From contig PHBX01000033.1 of NCBI GenBank assembly GCA_002842045.1, positions 1 to 37,504 on the forward strand: a stretch of 37,504 nucleotides of DNA. Direction: 5' to 3'. Source of the DNA: Chloroflexi bacterium HGW-Chloroflexi-3 (lineage in GTDB: Bacteria > Chloroflexota > Anaerolineae > Anaerolineales > Anaerolineaceae). Both the position numbers and the translations under genes were made by a program. Under the pieces are notes generated by a model. That model made no database searches and had not been told where the DNA came from. It worked only from the letters and a program-made list of their open reading frames with translations. Within the stretch, counting starts at the first letter, position 1; each line of letters opens with the position of its first letter. Of this stretch, positions 1 to 7,315 are shown piece after piece.

Positions 1-358
1 GGAACAGATGGCCGCTACGCACGGTTCGGCATCCGTAGGGGTAATGGCTTGTCCTTACCCCGGTGCATGGATTGGTTGGGGCAATGGTTCATCTTTACAA
101 CCACATGGGGTAGGGACAAGCCTGGGCAAGGACAAGCCGTTGCCCGTACGAGAAGATTGGATTTGTAGGGGCAATCCCTCGCGGTTGCCCGCATGTAGGG
201 GACGGGGCAAGGATTAACCGAGGCAAGGACGAGCCAGGGTAGGGACAAGCCACACGGGGTAGGGACAAGCCACATGGGGTAGGGACAAGCCACACGGGGT
301 AGGGACAAGCCACACGGGGTAGGGACAAGCCACACGGGGTAGGGACAAGCCGCTACCC
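1..358. repeat. G-rich REP-like repeat cluster (left)
   Basis: This stretch holds no credible gene. It is built from variants of the unit GGGGTAGGGACAAGCCACAC; about six 20-bp copies run head to tail over 236-355, the last diverging at its end. Looser copies and palindromes lie before them, for example GGGGTAA at 38-44 facing TTACCCC at 56-62. The same family occurs at 37032-37417 beside a RAYT transposase, so these are probably RAYT-associated (REP-like) repeats. The first 11 bases (GGAACAGATGG) are the exact reverse complement of 37407-37417. The open frames crossing the cluster only translate the repeat into Pro/Tyr/Leu/Ser-rich peptides. Confidence 0.8.
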
Positions 359-838
359 CTACGGGTTTTCCCACTTTCGTTCTTTTCCGCTTATTTGTAG
401 AATATTAATTTTGATCACTACCGTTGGGATCATGGCTTTCTCGATATCCTTCTCAAATTCTTCCATATAATTTGGGCTGAATTTTTGTGCGAGCATTTTT
501 AATCTCTGATATTTTTCATCCCCTTCCACTTCTTCCGCTGTTCCAAACAGGATTACACTTTCATAGGCAGTACTGAACTTCCAATCCATGATCTGGGGAT
601 TGCCGACGATGGTGAATGAGACTCTGGGATTGGTGCGTAAATTATCCAGTTTATGCCCTTCTCGGGCACAGTGGAAGTAAATGCTGTCATTACCGTCAAA
701 CACATAATTGACCGGAACACCATAGGGTTGACCGTCCTCATCTACGCTGGAGAGCACGCCATATTCTCCACGCACCAACAGCTCAATAGCAGATTCCTGG
801 CTCATCTGACGATCTTTACGACGCATACTACGATTCAT
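359..838 (-). CDS. pyridoxamine 5'-phosphate oxidase (PPOX) family protein, NimA-like
   Basis: A 159-residue flavin-binding split-barrel protein of the PPOX/nitroimidazole-resistance (Nim) type, probably an FMN- or F420-dependent reductase or a heme-utilisation relative of unknown substrate. The typical N-terminal RRKDR motif is followed by a strand with GEYGVLSSVDEDGQPYGVPV, then YFHCAREGHKLDNLR, which is the usual cofactor-contacting loop, and VSFTIVG. A TTG start six codons... two codons upstream (844) is possible, but AGGAG sits six bases before the ATG at 838, so that start is preferred. Length fits the family. The stop TAG is made by the first bases of the downstream G-rich repeat (GTAGGGG). 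Family assignment is confident; the substrate is unknown. Confidence 0.85.
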   Translation of the reverse strand: MNRSMRRKDRQMSQESAIELLVRGEYGVLSSVDEDGQPYGVPVNYVFDGNDSIYFHCAREGHKLDNLRTNPRVSFTIVGNPQIMDWKFSTAYESVILFGTAEEVEGDEKYQRLKMLAQKFSPNYMEEFEKDIEKAMIPTVVIKINILQISGKERKWENP

Positions 839-913
839 GTCCAACTCCTGATTTGGGGTGATGGGCTATCATATCATGACTGCACCAATTTTAATGCTGG
901 AAGTTCCTCCTGA

Positions 914-1705
914 TCAATTATTTTTTGGGGAAATGACCACATAGTACCAGTTGCTATCCCGTAAAGCGTAGAAACCCAGGGCATCATGTGCCAGGGTCAT
1001 GTTGACCATACCACCTGAACAACACATCGGTTCATGGATGATACGCTGGTAAGTGATGGGTAGTGTTTCTTCATTGTAAGAAAGGTGGATATCCTTTTCC
1101 TGGCGGTAAAAATAAAATGGTTTGCCATCCAGAAAATGAAAGCTGAAAATCTCGTTGGCTGTGGAATCTTCATTCAGCACAACCCCATCCCGAATGAGAA
1201 TGTCGGCTACCTCCAGAATCCAGTGATTCTCATACACGTACAAACCTCTCACGGGACCGCTGGCGGGGTTGGGTGGCAGCACTGTGTATGTGAAAATTAA
1301 TTCATTATTGCGTAGAACCTGTAATCCCAGGGAATAACCAGCGCCTGCCAGATAGTCCGGATCGTATGCCAGCTGAATCAGATCATCCCCAATAAATGCA
1401 TATGTAGGGACGTGGCTAAGGGAGGAATAAAACGGGGAAAAATCCGTTGATTCGATCTTTTCTTCACTGACTAAATAGCGTTTATAGGTGTTGAGCTCAT
1501 CGACGGGCAGAAAGAACCTGGTCCCGGATTGATTGATCACCAGATCGCCAATTCGCAGCACCGAAATGGATTTTTGATCTCCATAATACTCCCCCAATTC
1601 AAGAGTCAGGGCATTACAGGAGGATGCCAAACAACCATTGATTTGAACACCAAAGGGAGCCAGTTGTTGATTGATGAAGTTGTGTTCCCCAGGGTTGTAA
1701 TCCAT
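914..1705 (-). CDS. C-terminal part of frameshifted lipoprotein (hypothetical)
   Basis: This frame encodes about 263 residues with no signal peptide, no recognisable domain, several aromatic beta-strand-like segments and a CC pair near the end. Upstream in this frame a stop occurs only four codons before the ATG, and there is no ribosome binding site in front of it. The lipoprotein frame 1614-2291 runs into the same DNA one base out of register. Removing one T from the T5 run at 1705-1709 joins the two as ...NPIK-MDYNPGEHNF..., giving one protein of roughly 455 residues. I therefore read this as the 3' part of that gene, broken by a true frameshift or a homopolymer error. Function unknown. 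Confidence 0.6.
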   Translation of the reverse strand: MDYNPGEHNFINQQLAPFGVQINGCLASSCNALTLELGEYYGDQKSISVLRIGDLVINQSGTRFFLPVDELNTYKRYLVSEEKIESTDFSPFYSSLSHVPTYAFIGDDLIQLAYDPDYLAGAGYSLGLQVLRNNELIFTYTVLPPNPASGPVRGLYVYENHWILEVADILIRDGVVLNEDSTANEIFSFHFLDGKPFYFYRQEKDIHLSYNEETLPITYQRIIHEPMCCSGGMVNMTLAHDALGFYALRDSNWYYVVISPKNN

Positions 1706-2291
1706 TTTTGATCGGGTTCAGATAGCGCGGCGTCAGTTTGAATTCGAGAATGGCACCTGTATCATGTGAATTGGGATACCAGGCAAGCAGCAAAGCATTT
1801 GGGTCAATGGCATCAAGGGAGGGTATGATCTCACAGCCGTAAAAACCCAGGTTATTGTTCCACAATTGCAGGGTAGGTTGGCTGCCAAGATTTAGATTAC
1901 TGTTAACTTCAATCTGGCAGATAGCGTTTGGTCCAGCAAAATGGCTTCGACGTATCTGATAATCCATCGACTCACTTGTCCCACCCCAGGATTGTGATTC
2001 AACCATTTCCCAGTTATTCGGGAGTTTCATGGCGAACCCCAGATTTTCATCTGCTTGCAGCACCCAATCTGCGGGGGGATCATAGGGTGGATCACTGGTT
2101 GGTTGGGCACGGGTTGGCAGCGGGGTGATGGTTGCGGAGCGAGAAGTTGGTGTGAATGTCAGCGTTAATTCACTTGCCGGCAGTTCTACAGTTGTAGAGG
2201 GTTGTAACGGAAAATTGACAGGAAGTGTCTCCTGACGATTGCAACCAGAGAGGATGATTATCAAGGCTAATAGAATAATTTTAGGTTTCAT
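1614..2291 (-). CDS. N-terminal part of frameshifted lipoprotein (hypothetical)
   Basis: The protein begins with a lipoprotein signal peptide (MKPK, hydrophobic core, lipobox LSGC with Cys17) followed by a Thr/Pro-rich linker, typical of surface lipoproteins in Anaerolineae-like genomes. A globular part follows (DENLGFAMKLPNNWEMVES), resembling the generic opening of secreted beta-sandwich proteins. The genuine reading probably leaves this frame near 1705-1709; the last ~30 codons to 1614 are out-of-frame reading. Continuing in the 914-1705 frame gives one long extracellular protein. A TATAAT hexamer on the minus strand near 2320 may be its -10 box. I cannot name the family. Confidence 0.65.
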   Translation of the reverse strand: MKPKIILLALIIILSGCNRQETLPVNFPLQPSTTVELPASELTLTFTPTSRSATITPLPTRAQPTSDPPYDPPADWVLQADENLGFAMKLPNNWEMVESQSWGGTSESMDYQIRRSHFAGPNAICQIEVNSNLNLGSQPTLQLWNNNLGFYGCEIIPSLDAIDPNALLLAWYPNSHDTGAILEFKLTPRYLNPIKNGLQPWGTQLHQSTTGSLWCSNQWLFGILL

Positions 2292-2477
2292 GGGATATAC
2301 AGAGGTTATCCGTATTATACGATGGATTTGTATTGTCCATTTCCCGTTTACATTAACTGTCCAATGAGCTTTAAGTAAAATCCTATCCCTGAATTTCGTG
2401 TCTTGCCAATTGGTGTACTTTTCATGTACAATCAGAAGGTTGCCAACGGCAAAACATCATTTAAGGTGGAATTTTGT

Positions 2478-3347
2478 ATGAATGAGACCAAACCCTCGAT
2501 AAAAAAAATGCTCACACCTGCCAACACAATTGACTGGTTATTAAGAATGTTGAAAGGTGTGTTAATTGGCATTGGAGCCATTCTGCCGGGCATGTCCGGT
2601 GGTGTGCTGGCGGTTGTTTTTGGCATTTATGAACCGATGGTGAGGTTTCTGGCGAATGTATTTCACAAGTTCTGGCAGAATGTTTTCTTCTTTTTACCGA
2701 TTGGTATCGGTGGTGTGTTAGGTGTGGTTGGTTTCTCTGCTGTGGTTGAATTTGCCTTCGATAAATATCCGGCTCAGTTCATCTGGCTATTTGTGGGATT
2801 CATTGTGGGTACTTTCCCTACCTTATTTAAGACAGCCGGGAAGCAGGGTAGAAAGCCGTGGCATTGGCTGGTGTTGGTGCTGTTTGCAGCCGGAACACTG
2901 GCGTTTATGCGCTGGGGGGAAACCATCACGGCAGGCAATATCACCACCAATCTTTTCACCTGGCTATTAAGCGGCTTCATTTTTGGATTGGGTCTGGTCG
3001 TTCCGGGCATGAGCCCCTCCAATTTTTTGATCTATCTGGGTCTTTACCAACCGATGGCCAGTGGTATTCGTCAGTTGGATTTTAGTGTCATCATTCCATT
3101 GATAATTGGTGTGGTGATTTGTGTTCTGGTCTTCGCTAAATTAATTAACTGGCTTTTCAAAAAAGCATACACTTTCATGTACCACTTTATCCTGGGCGTG
3201 GTGGTGGGATCGACCATCGCCATTATCCCGAGTGGTGTCAGCAGCTGGACGATTCTGGTATGCGCCGTTTTATTCGTGGTCGGCGTTATTTCTTCTTACG
3301 CCTTATCCAAAGTTGACGAACGCCATCCGCATGAGTCCATTTTCTAG
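2478..3347 (+). CDS. DUF368 family membrane protein (PopT-type polyprenyl-phosphate transporter)
   Basis: A polytopic membrane protein of 289 residues with about eight hydrophobic segments. It carries the two DUF368 signatures, one in each half: GxGAILPGMSGG near the N terminus and GLVVPGMSPSNFLIYLG in the middle, which form an inverted-repeat pseudo-symmetric pair. DUF368 proteins (PopT) have been linked to recycling of undecaprenyl phosphate across the cytoplasmic membrane, so the likely role is returning the lipid carrier for cell-wall and glycan synthesis. A TTG 75 bases upstream opens the frame, but AAGGTGG lies about eight bases before the ATG at 2478, and the extra residues look unlike the family. 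It is monocistronic, with a TAG stop. Confidence 0.88.
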   Translation: MNETKPSIKKMLTPANTIDWLLRMLKGVLIGIGAILPGMSGGVLAVVFGIYEPMVRFLANVFHKFWQNVFFFLPIGIGGVLGVVGFSAVVEFAFDKYPAQFIWLFVGFIVGTFPTLFKTAGKQGRKPWHWLVLVLFAAGTLAFMRWGETITAGNITTNLFTWLLSGFIFGLGLVVPGMSPSNFLIYLGLYQPMASGIRQLDFSVIIPLIIGVVICVLVFAKLINWLFKKAYTFMYHFILGVVVGSTIAIIPSGVSSWTILVCAVLFVVGVISSYALSKVDERHPHESIF

Positions 3348-3398
3348 CGCTGGAAACTAACAAATTTGTAAGGTCGTAGCTTTGTAAACCCTGAGGGG

Positions 3399-3426
3399 TT
3401 GAATTTCCTATTTCGGTGGTTATAAT
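3399..3426 (+). promoter_or_regulatory. sigma70-type promoter
   Basis: TTGAAT at 3399-3404 and TATAAT at 3421-3426 are separated by 16 bases. They lie about 30 bases upstream of the ATG of the small exported protein starting at 3457, so the untranslated leader would be short. A small hairpin (AACCC/GGGTT) overlaps the -35 box. Confidence 0.65.
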
Positions 3427-3456
3427 GGGGTTGTCAACTAGAGAAAGGATATGCTT

Positions 3457-3943
3457 ATGAAAAAATATCGAATACTTTTTTCTATCATTCTCGTGATGGG
3501 ACTCCTTGTCGGTACGTTTGGCGTTGCCTGGTTATCTGGCAACATTAACAGGATTAACAGTAGAGGAAATTCTAACCTTGCAATCAGAAGGTTATGGCAT
3601 GGGAGAAATTGCCAAAGCATATTACCTCCTCACAATGGAAGATGAAACTGTTGTAGAGGAAACTGAAACAGAAGAAGGATCTGAATCTACTGCGCCAACT
3701 GTTACGCTGGATGAACTACGAACACTGTTGGCAGCTGCCAAAGCGGTTGGTTGGGGTGAGTATTATATGGAGCTAGGTCTACACCCAGGTCTTCAGGGCG
3801 GCATCGGTTGGCTCTTCAAGAAGGGTAAGCAGATGCAGCTTGAGGAAGGTGAAACCTTCCGCAATGGAAAACCAGATAAAGAAGTTGGTCCTCCAGAGCA
3901 TGCCAATAACAATAAAGACAAGGTAAAAGGTCCAAAGAAGTAA
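3457..3943 (+). CDS. small exported hypothetical protein, frameshifted
   Basis: The start ATG at 3457 lies seven bases after AAAGGA and opens a Sec signal peptide (MKKYRILFSI then a Leu/Val/Gly core). That frame soon becomes meaningless. The next frame, open from about 3506 to 3943, carries the mature protein: TGLTVEEILTLQSEGYGMGE, an acidic Glu/Thr-rich linker, a helix rich in Ala, and a basic C-terminal tail with NNNKDKVKGPKK. Dropping one base, for example in TTT at 3517-3519, joins signal peptide and mature part into a protein of about 160 residues. Function unknown. The LTVEEI...GEIAKAY part looks like a short helix-turn-helix-like repeat seen in secreted Chloroflexota proteins, which is only an impression. 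A strong terminator follows. Confidence 0.65.
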
Positions 3944-3973
3944 GGTAAATCAATATCTATTAACAAACAGAAG

Positions 3974-4000
3974 CCCGGAATGATGAATTCCGGGTTTTCT
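3974..4000 (+). terminator. rho-independent terminator
   Basis: A perfect 8-bp stem CCCGGAAT / ATTCCGGG with loop GATGA is followed by TTTTCTATTT. It ends the transcript of the small exported protein and insulates the mrp operon. Confidence 0.85.
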
Positions 4001-4068
4001 ATTTCCACAAGCACTGATATAAATCCCAAATAACGATGCAAACGATGATTTCTGGCACAAAATCCCTG

Positions 4069-4074
4069 TATAAT
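4069..4074 (+). promoter_or_regulatory. -10 box of the mrp operon
   Basis: A perfect TATAAT preceded by CTG, about 110 bases upstream of mrpA. No good -35 hexamer is seen at the right distance (TGATTT at 17 bp is the best), so the promoter may be weak or activated. Transcription would start near 4081, exactly at the beginning of the folded leader. Confidence 0.5.
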
Positions 4075-4084
4075 TAGCACATGT

Positions 4085-4142
4085 GAATGCCAGTGGTGGA
4101 ATGCAGAGCGTACCGTTGAAACAGTCACCTGCACAGGCGTTC
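4085..4142 (+). ncRNA. structured 5' leader of mrp operon, candidate riboswitch
   Basis: The leader can fold into a closed compact element. GAATGCC (4085-4091) pairs with GGCGTTC (4136-4142) as a 7-bp closing stem with one G-U. GGTG (4095-4098) pairs with CACC (4126-4129), and a small hairpin around 4112-4125 closes on a UGAA-like loop. The element starts at the predicted transcription start and lies directly upstream of a Na+/H+ antiporter operon. Position and operon content suggest a ligand-sensing RNA, and the Na+-I (DUF1646-motif) class is the obvious candidate because it controls Na+ transport genes. I cannot confirm the consensus from memory. ACCTG at 4127-4131 could alternatively pair with CAGGT at 4165-4169 near the ribosome binding site. 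Confidence 0.45.
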
Positions 4143-4181
4143 TGAACTTATTTTGATAATGGATCAGGTATTCAGGAGTTG

Positions 4182-6506
4182 ATGACAGCCTTAAGCATTA
4201 CCATTCTCGCCGGATTTTTGATTGCAATCCTTGCACCATTCTTAACCAGGCTCATGAAGCACCGGGCTGCTTTTGTATTGGCTCTTTATCCTTTGGCTGT
4301 TGTGATTCAATTACTGGCCCTACAACGTGATACCTTAACTGCTCCTTCCATTCAATTCCCCTGGGTTCCCAGCATGGGATTATGGATGACATTCACGTTG
4401 GATGGGCTGGGATTCCTGATGGCGATGTTGATCGCCGGAATAGGGACATTGGTGATCCTGTACGGTGGAGAATATCTGCGTGATGATCCTCATCTGGAGC
4501 GTTTCTTCCTATGGGTAATCATTTTTATGGCATCCATGCTCGGTGTGGTGACCAGCGGAAATGCATTGGTACTATTCGTCTTCTGGGAACTGACCAGTAT
4601 CTCCTCATTTTTTCTGATTGGATATAAATTTGAATATGAAAGTGCCCGGGCGGCTGCCTGGCAGGCACTGCTGGTAACAGGTGCTGGTGGACTGGCGATG
4701 CTGGCAGGGCTTGTTTTACTGGGTCAGATCACCGGTAGTTTTGAGATCAATCAATGGATGCAAAACCCAAACCTGGTGCAGGAGAGCGCACTGGCACCGG
4801 CTGCCTTCATCCTGATTTTGCTGAGCGCAATGACCAAATCTGCCCAATTTCCATTCCATTTCTGGTTGCCAAACGCTATGGAAGCACCGACACCGGTCAG
4901 CGCTTACCTGCATTCCGCCACCATGGTCAAAGCAGGCGTCTACCTGTTGGCCAGACTTTTCCCTGTTCTGGGTGGTCTGGCGCTTTGGAATCAGGTTGTC
5001 CCCTGGGTTGGACTGCTGACGTTGGTCGGTGGAGCAATGTTGGCGCTGGGACAAACAGATCTTAAGAAACTGTTGGCTTACACCACGGTTTCGTCCTTGG
5101 GTGGGATGGTCTTTTTACTGGGGTTAGGCACACCTCTTGCTGTCAAATCAGCCATGCTCTTTTTGCTGGCGCATGCTTTGTATAAAGGTACACTCTTCCT
5201 GGTGGCGGGGGGTGTCGATCACTCAGCAGGCAGCCGCGATATCCGCAAACTGGGAAAACTGGCAAAGTTAATGCCATTTACAACTTTGGCTGCAGGGTTG
5301 GCTGCCCTTTCCATGGCTGGAATTCCACCTTTAATTGGTTTTATCAGCAAAGAATATGTCTATGAAAGCACATATTATTATTCAAATCTACCTTATATTT
5401 TGACAGGATTGGCAGTTTTGGCGAATGTTGCCAATGTGGCAGTGGCAGGGTGGGTGGGCATCCGTCCTTTCTGGCAACAACCGGAACAAAAAGATGAGGA
5501 TTTACATCCCCATAAAGAATCGGTCTGGTTGTGGATTCCACCTTTGGTGTTGGCTATCACCGGATTATTCATGGGTGTGTTCATCCAGGGAGCAGCACAA
5601 ACCTGGGTGGCAGCTTCGACTTCGGCTGTTTTACAGGAAATTACCAAAGTGAAATTCTCACTCTGGCATGGTATCACCCCTATGTTGCTTCTGAGCATTT
5701 TCACATTAATCATAGGTATTGTCGTCTACCTTACATCCCGCACCCTCATTCCCAGGCTGGCTGCATGCTGGAAGAAACTCAGCTCTGTTGGCCCCAATAT
5801 ATTTTACAGCCGTTCGATGCGGGCTTTTCTGTCCGTGGCTGGCTGGCAAACAAAAATTTTACAGAGCGGCTACTTGCGATATTACATCATCACAATCATT
5901 GTAACAACTGTGACATTAGCAGTTATCACGCTTGCTACCCGTTATGGCAACTTACCCAACCCGCAATGGACTCAACCTCGGTTTTATGATGTTATTTTCA
6001 TTGTCATCATTATCATATCAGCGCTTCTGGTCACCCGGGCTGAATCACGATTGGCAACGATCACCCTGTTGGGAGCAATCGGTTTTTCCATCGCTATACT
6101 TTTCCTTTTATATAGCGCGCCTGATCTCGCAATGGTGCAGTTTGCTGTTGAAACGCTGACAGTCATCCTGTTTGTATTGGTGATTTATCAGCTACCGAAA
6201 TATACCAAAACCAATTATCCAATCCATGCAAATGCATTGAATATCATTGTTTCGGTGGCTGGCGGTATTATGATGGCAGGTCTTATGTTGCTCACATCTG
6301 CCATTCCATCCAATTCCACCCTGGCACCGTATTTCATGGAGAACAGCCTGCCATTGGCAAAAGGTCACAATGTAGTTAATGTGATCCTGGTTGACTTTCG
6401 AGGATTGGATACCCTGGGAGAAATCACCGTTTTGATGATTGCTGCCATTGGGGTGTTCGCCCTGTTAGGCTTGAAAAAAGGCAGTAAAGGAGGGGGGAAT
6501 AGTTAA
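4182..6506 (+). CDS. mrpA: Mrp Na+/H+ antiporter subunit A
   Basis: The large subunit of the multi-subunit Mrp (Mnh/Sha) cation/proton antiporter, related to NuoL/ND5. About 774 residues and some 20 hydrophobic segments match the long MrpA of group 1 operons. The first ~480 residues are the antiporter core: the FVFWELTSISSFFLIGY helix contains the conserved Glu at about 136, MTKSAQFPFHFWLP the conserved Lys at about 219, followed by APTPVSAYLHSATMVKAGVY. The C-terminal ~200 residues contain the DUF4040/MbhD and MrpB-like part (SAPDLAMVQFAVETLTVILFVLV; VNVILVDFRGLDTLGEITVL). AGGAG is only three bases before the ATG; a TTG at 4179 is the alternative. The gene ends one base before mrpB. Confidence 0.95.
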   Translation: MTALSITILAGFLIAILAPFLTRLMKHRAAFVLALYPLAVVIQLLALQRDTLTAPSIQFPWVPSMGLWMTFTLDGLGFLMAMLIAGIGTLVILYGGEYLRDDPHLERFFLWVIIFMASMLGVVTSGNALVLFVFWELTSISSFFLIGYKFEYESARAAAWQALLVTGAGGLAMLAGLVLLGQITGSFEINQWMQNPNLVQESALAPAAFILILLSAMTKSAQFPFHFWLPNAMEAPTPVSAYLHSATMVKAGVYLLARLFPVLGGLALWNQVVPWVGLLTLVGGAMLALGQTDLKKLLAYTTVSSLGGMVFLLGLGTPLAVKSAMLFLLAHALYKGTLFLVAGGVDHSAGSRDIRKLGKLAKLMPFTTLAAGLAALSMAGIPPLIGFISKEYVYESTYYYSNLPYILTGLAVLANVANVAVAGWVGIRPFWQQPEQKDEDLHPHKESVWLWIPPLVLAITGLFMGVFIQGAAQTWVAASTSAVLQEITKVKFSLWHGITPMLLLSIFTLIIGIVVYLTSRTLIPRLAACWKKLSSVGPNIFYSRSMRAFLSVAGWQTKILQSGYLRYYIITIIVTTVTLAVITLATRYGNLPNPQWTQPRFYDVIFIVIIIISALLVTRAESRLATITLLGAIGFSIAILFLLYSAPDLAMVQFAVETLTVILFVLVIYQLPKYTKTNYPIHANALNIIVSVAGGIMMAGLMLLTSAIPSNSTLAPYFMENSLPLAKGHNVVNVILVDFRGLDTLGEITVLMIAAIGVFALLGLKKGSKGGGNS

Positions 6507-6507
6507 G

Positions 6508-6921
6508 ATGCAACGTTCCATCATCCTTCCGGTCGCTACCCGTTTCTTAATGCCACTCATGCTGGTTTTCTCCATCTTTCTGTTGTTACGGGGTCACAAT
6601 GAAGTCGGTGGTGGTTTTGTGGGTGGTCTGGTAGCCGCCAGTGCGTTGATGTTGTATGCCATTTCAACCTCACCCAGCGCACTCTGGAGGCTATTACCCC
6701 TCGATCCACGTTTTATTGCTGGAATTGGCTTACTAATTTCCTTGTTTTCCGGGTTCATTCCATTATTCTATGAAAAACCTTTCATGACCGGTATATGGAT
6801 TGAAACACCATTGCCAGTGTTAGGAAAAATTGGTACACCAACCCTGTTTGATCTGGGTGTCTATGTTCTGGTAATCGGTGTGGTGGTTTGGATTTTATTA
6901 GAATTTGCGGAGGATGAGTAG
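6508..6921 (+). CDS. mrpB: Mrp Na+/H+ antiporter subunit B
   Basis: A 137-residue membrane protein with four hydrophobic segments. It has the MrpB signature RGHNEVGGGFVGGLVAASAL near the N terminus, preceded by the LPVATRFLMPLMLVFSIFLL helix, and ends in VLVIGVVVWILLEFAEDE. MrpB packs against the C-terminal part of MrpA and is needed for assembly of the complex. It begins one base after the mrpA stop with a purine-rich GGAGGGGG upstream, and its 3' end carries the ribosome binding site for mrpC. Confidence 0.95.
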   Translation: MQRSIILPVATRFLMPLMLVFSIFLLLRGHNEVGGGFVGGLVAASALMLYAISTSPSALWRLLPLDPRFIAGIGLLISLFSGFIPLFYEKPFMTGIWIETPLPVLGKIGTPTLFDLGVYVLVIGVVVWILLEFAEDE

Positions 6922-6922
6922 G

Positions 6923-7315
6923 ATGCTTTACCTAATGGCCATCACCGCAGGTGTTTTATTTGCTGCAGGGATTTTCATGATCTTACGACGCAGCATGGTG
7001 AAAGTGTTGGTGGGTATTCTTCTATTGGGATATGCCGCTAACCTGCTCTTGTTCAATGCAGCGCCATTGATGCGCGGAGTTCCGCCATTAATTGATCCTA
7101 TCTATGGCGTACCGGCAGAATATGCAGATCCGGTTCCCCAGGCATTGATATTAACTGCCATCGTGATCAGTTTCAGTGTGACCGCTTTTGCCGTGGTGTT
7201 GATTCGGAGAGCCTATGCTGTTACCGGAACAGGCGATCTGGATAATATGCATTGCACGGATATCCCCTGTGAATCTGAAGAAATACTGAGCGATCTGGAG
7301 GATGAAATTATATGA
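6923..7315 (+). CDS. mrpC: Mrp Na+/H+ antiporter subunit C
   Basis: A NuoK-like three-helix subunit of the antiporter. Visible features are GIFMILRRSMVKVLVGILLL, GYAANLLLFNAAP (NuoK-type NLLL helix) and DPVPQALILTAIVISFSVTAF, the strongly conserved MrpC helix. The acidic C-terminal tail (GDLDNMHC...SEEILSDLEDE) is longer than usual. Starts at 6905 and 6914 are possible, but the GGAGG at 6909-6913 is nine bases from the ATG at 6923 and touches the others, so 6923 is chosen. It immediately follows mrpB and its stop overlaps the start of mrpD (ATGA). Confidence 0.93.
   Translation: MLYLMAITAGVLFAAGIFMILRRSMVKVLVGILLLGYAANLLLFNAAPLMRGVPPLIDPIYGVPAEYADPVPQALILTAIVISFSVTAFAVVLIRRAYAVTGTGDLDNMHCTDIPCESEEILSDLEDEII

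Noticed and set aside
15..374. Open frames in the left G-rich cluster giving Pro/Tyr/Leu-rich peptides (also 36906-37194 on the right)
   Set aside because: They only translate the 20-bp repeat, lack ribosome binding sites and occur in several frames at once.
4179..6506. mrpA as a NuoL subunit of complex I
   Set aside because: The B, C, E, F and G subunits specific to Mrp follow in canonical order, and no hydrogenase or quinone-site subunits are present.
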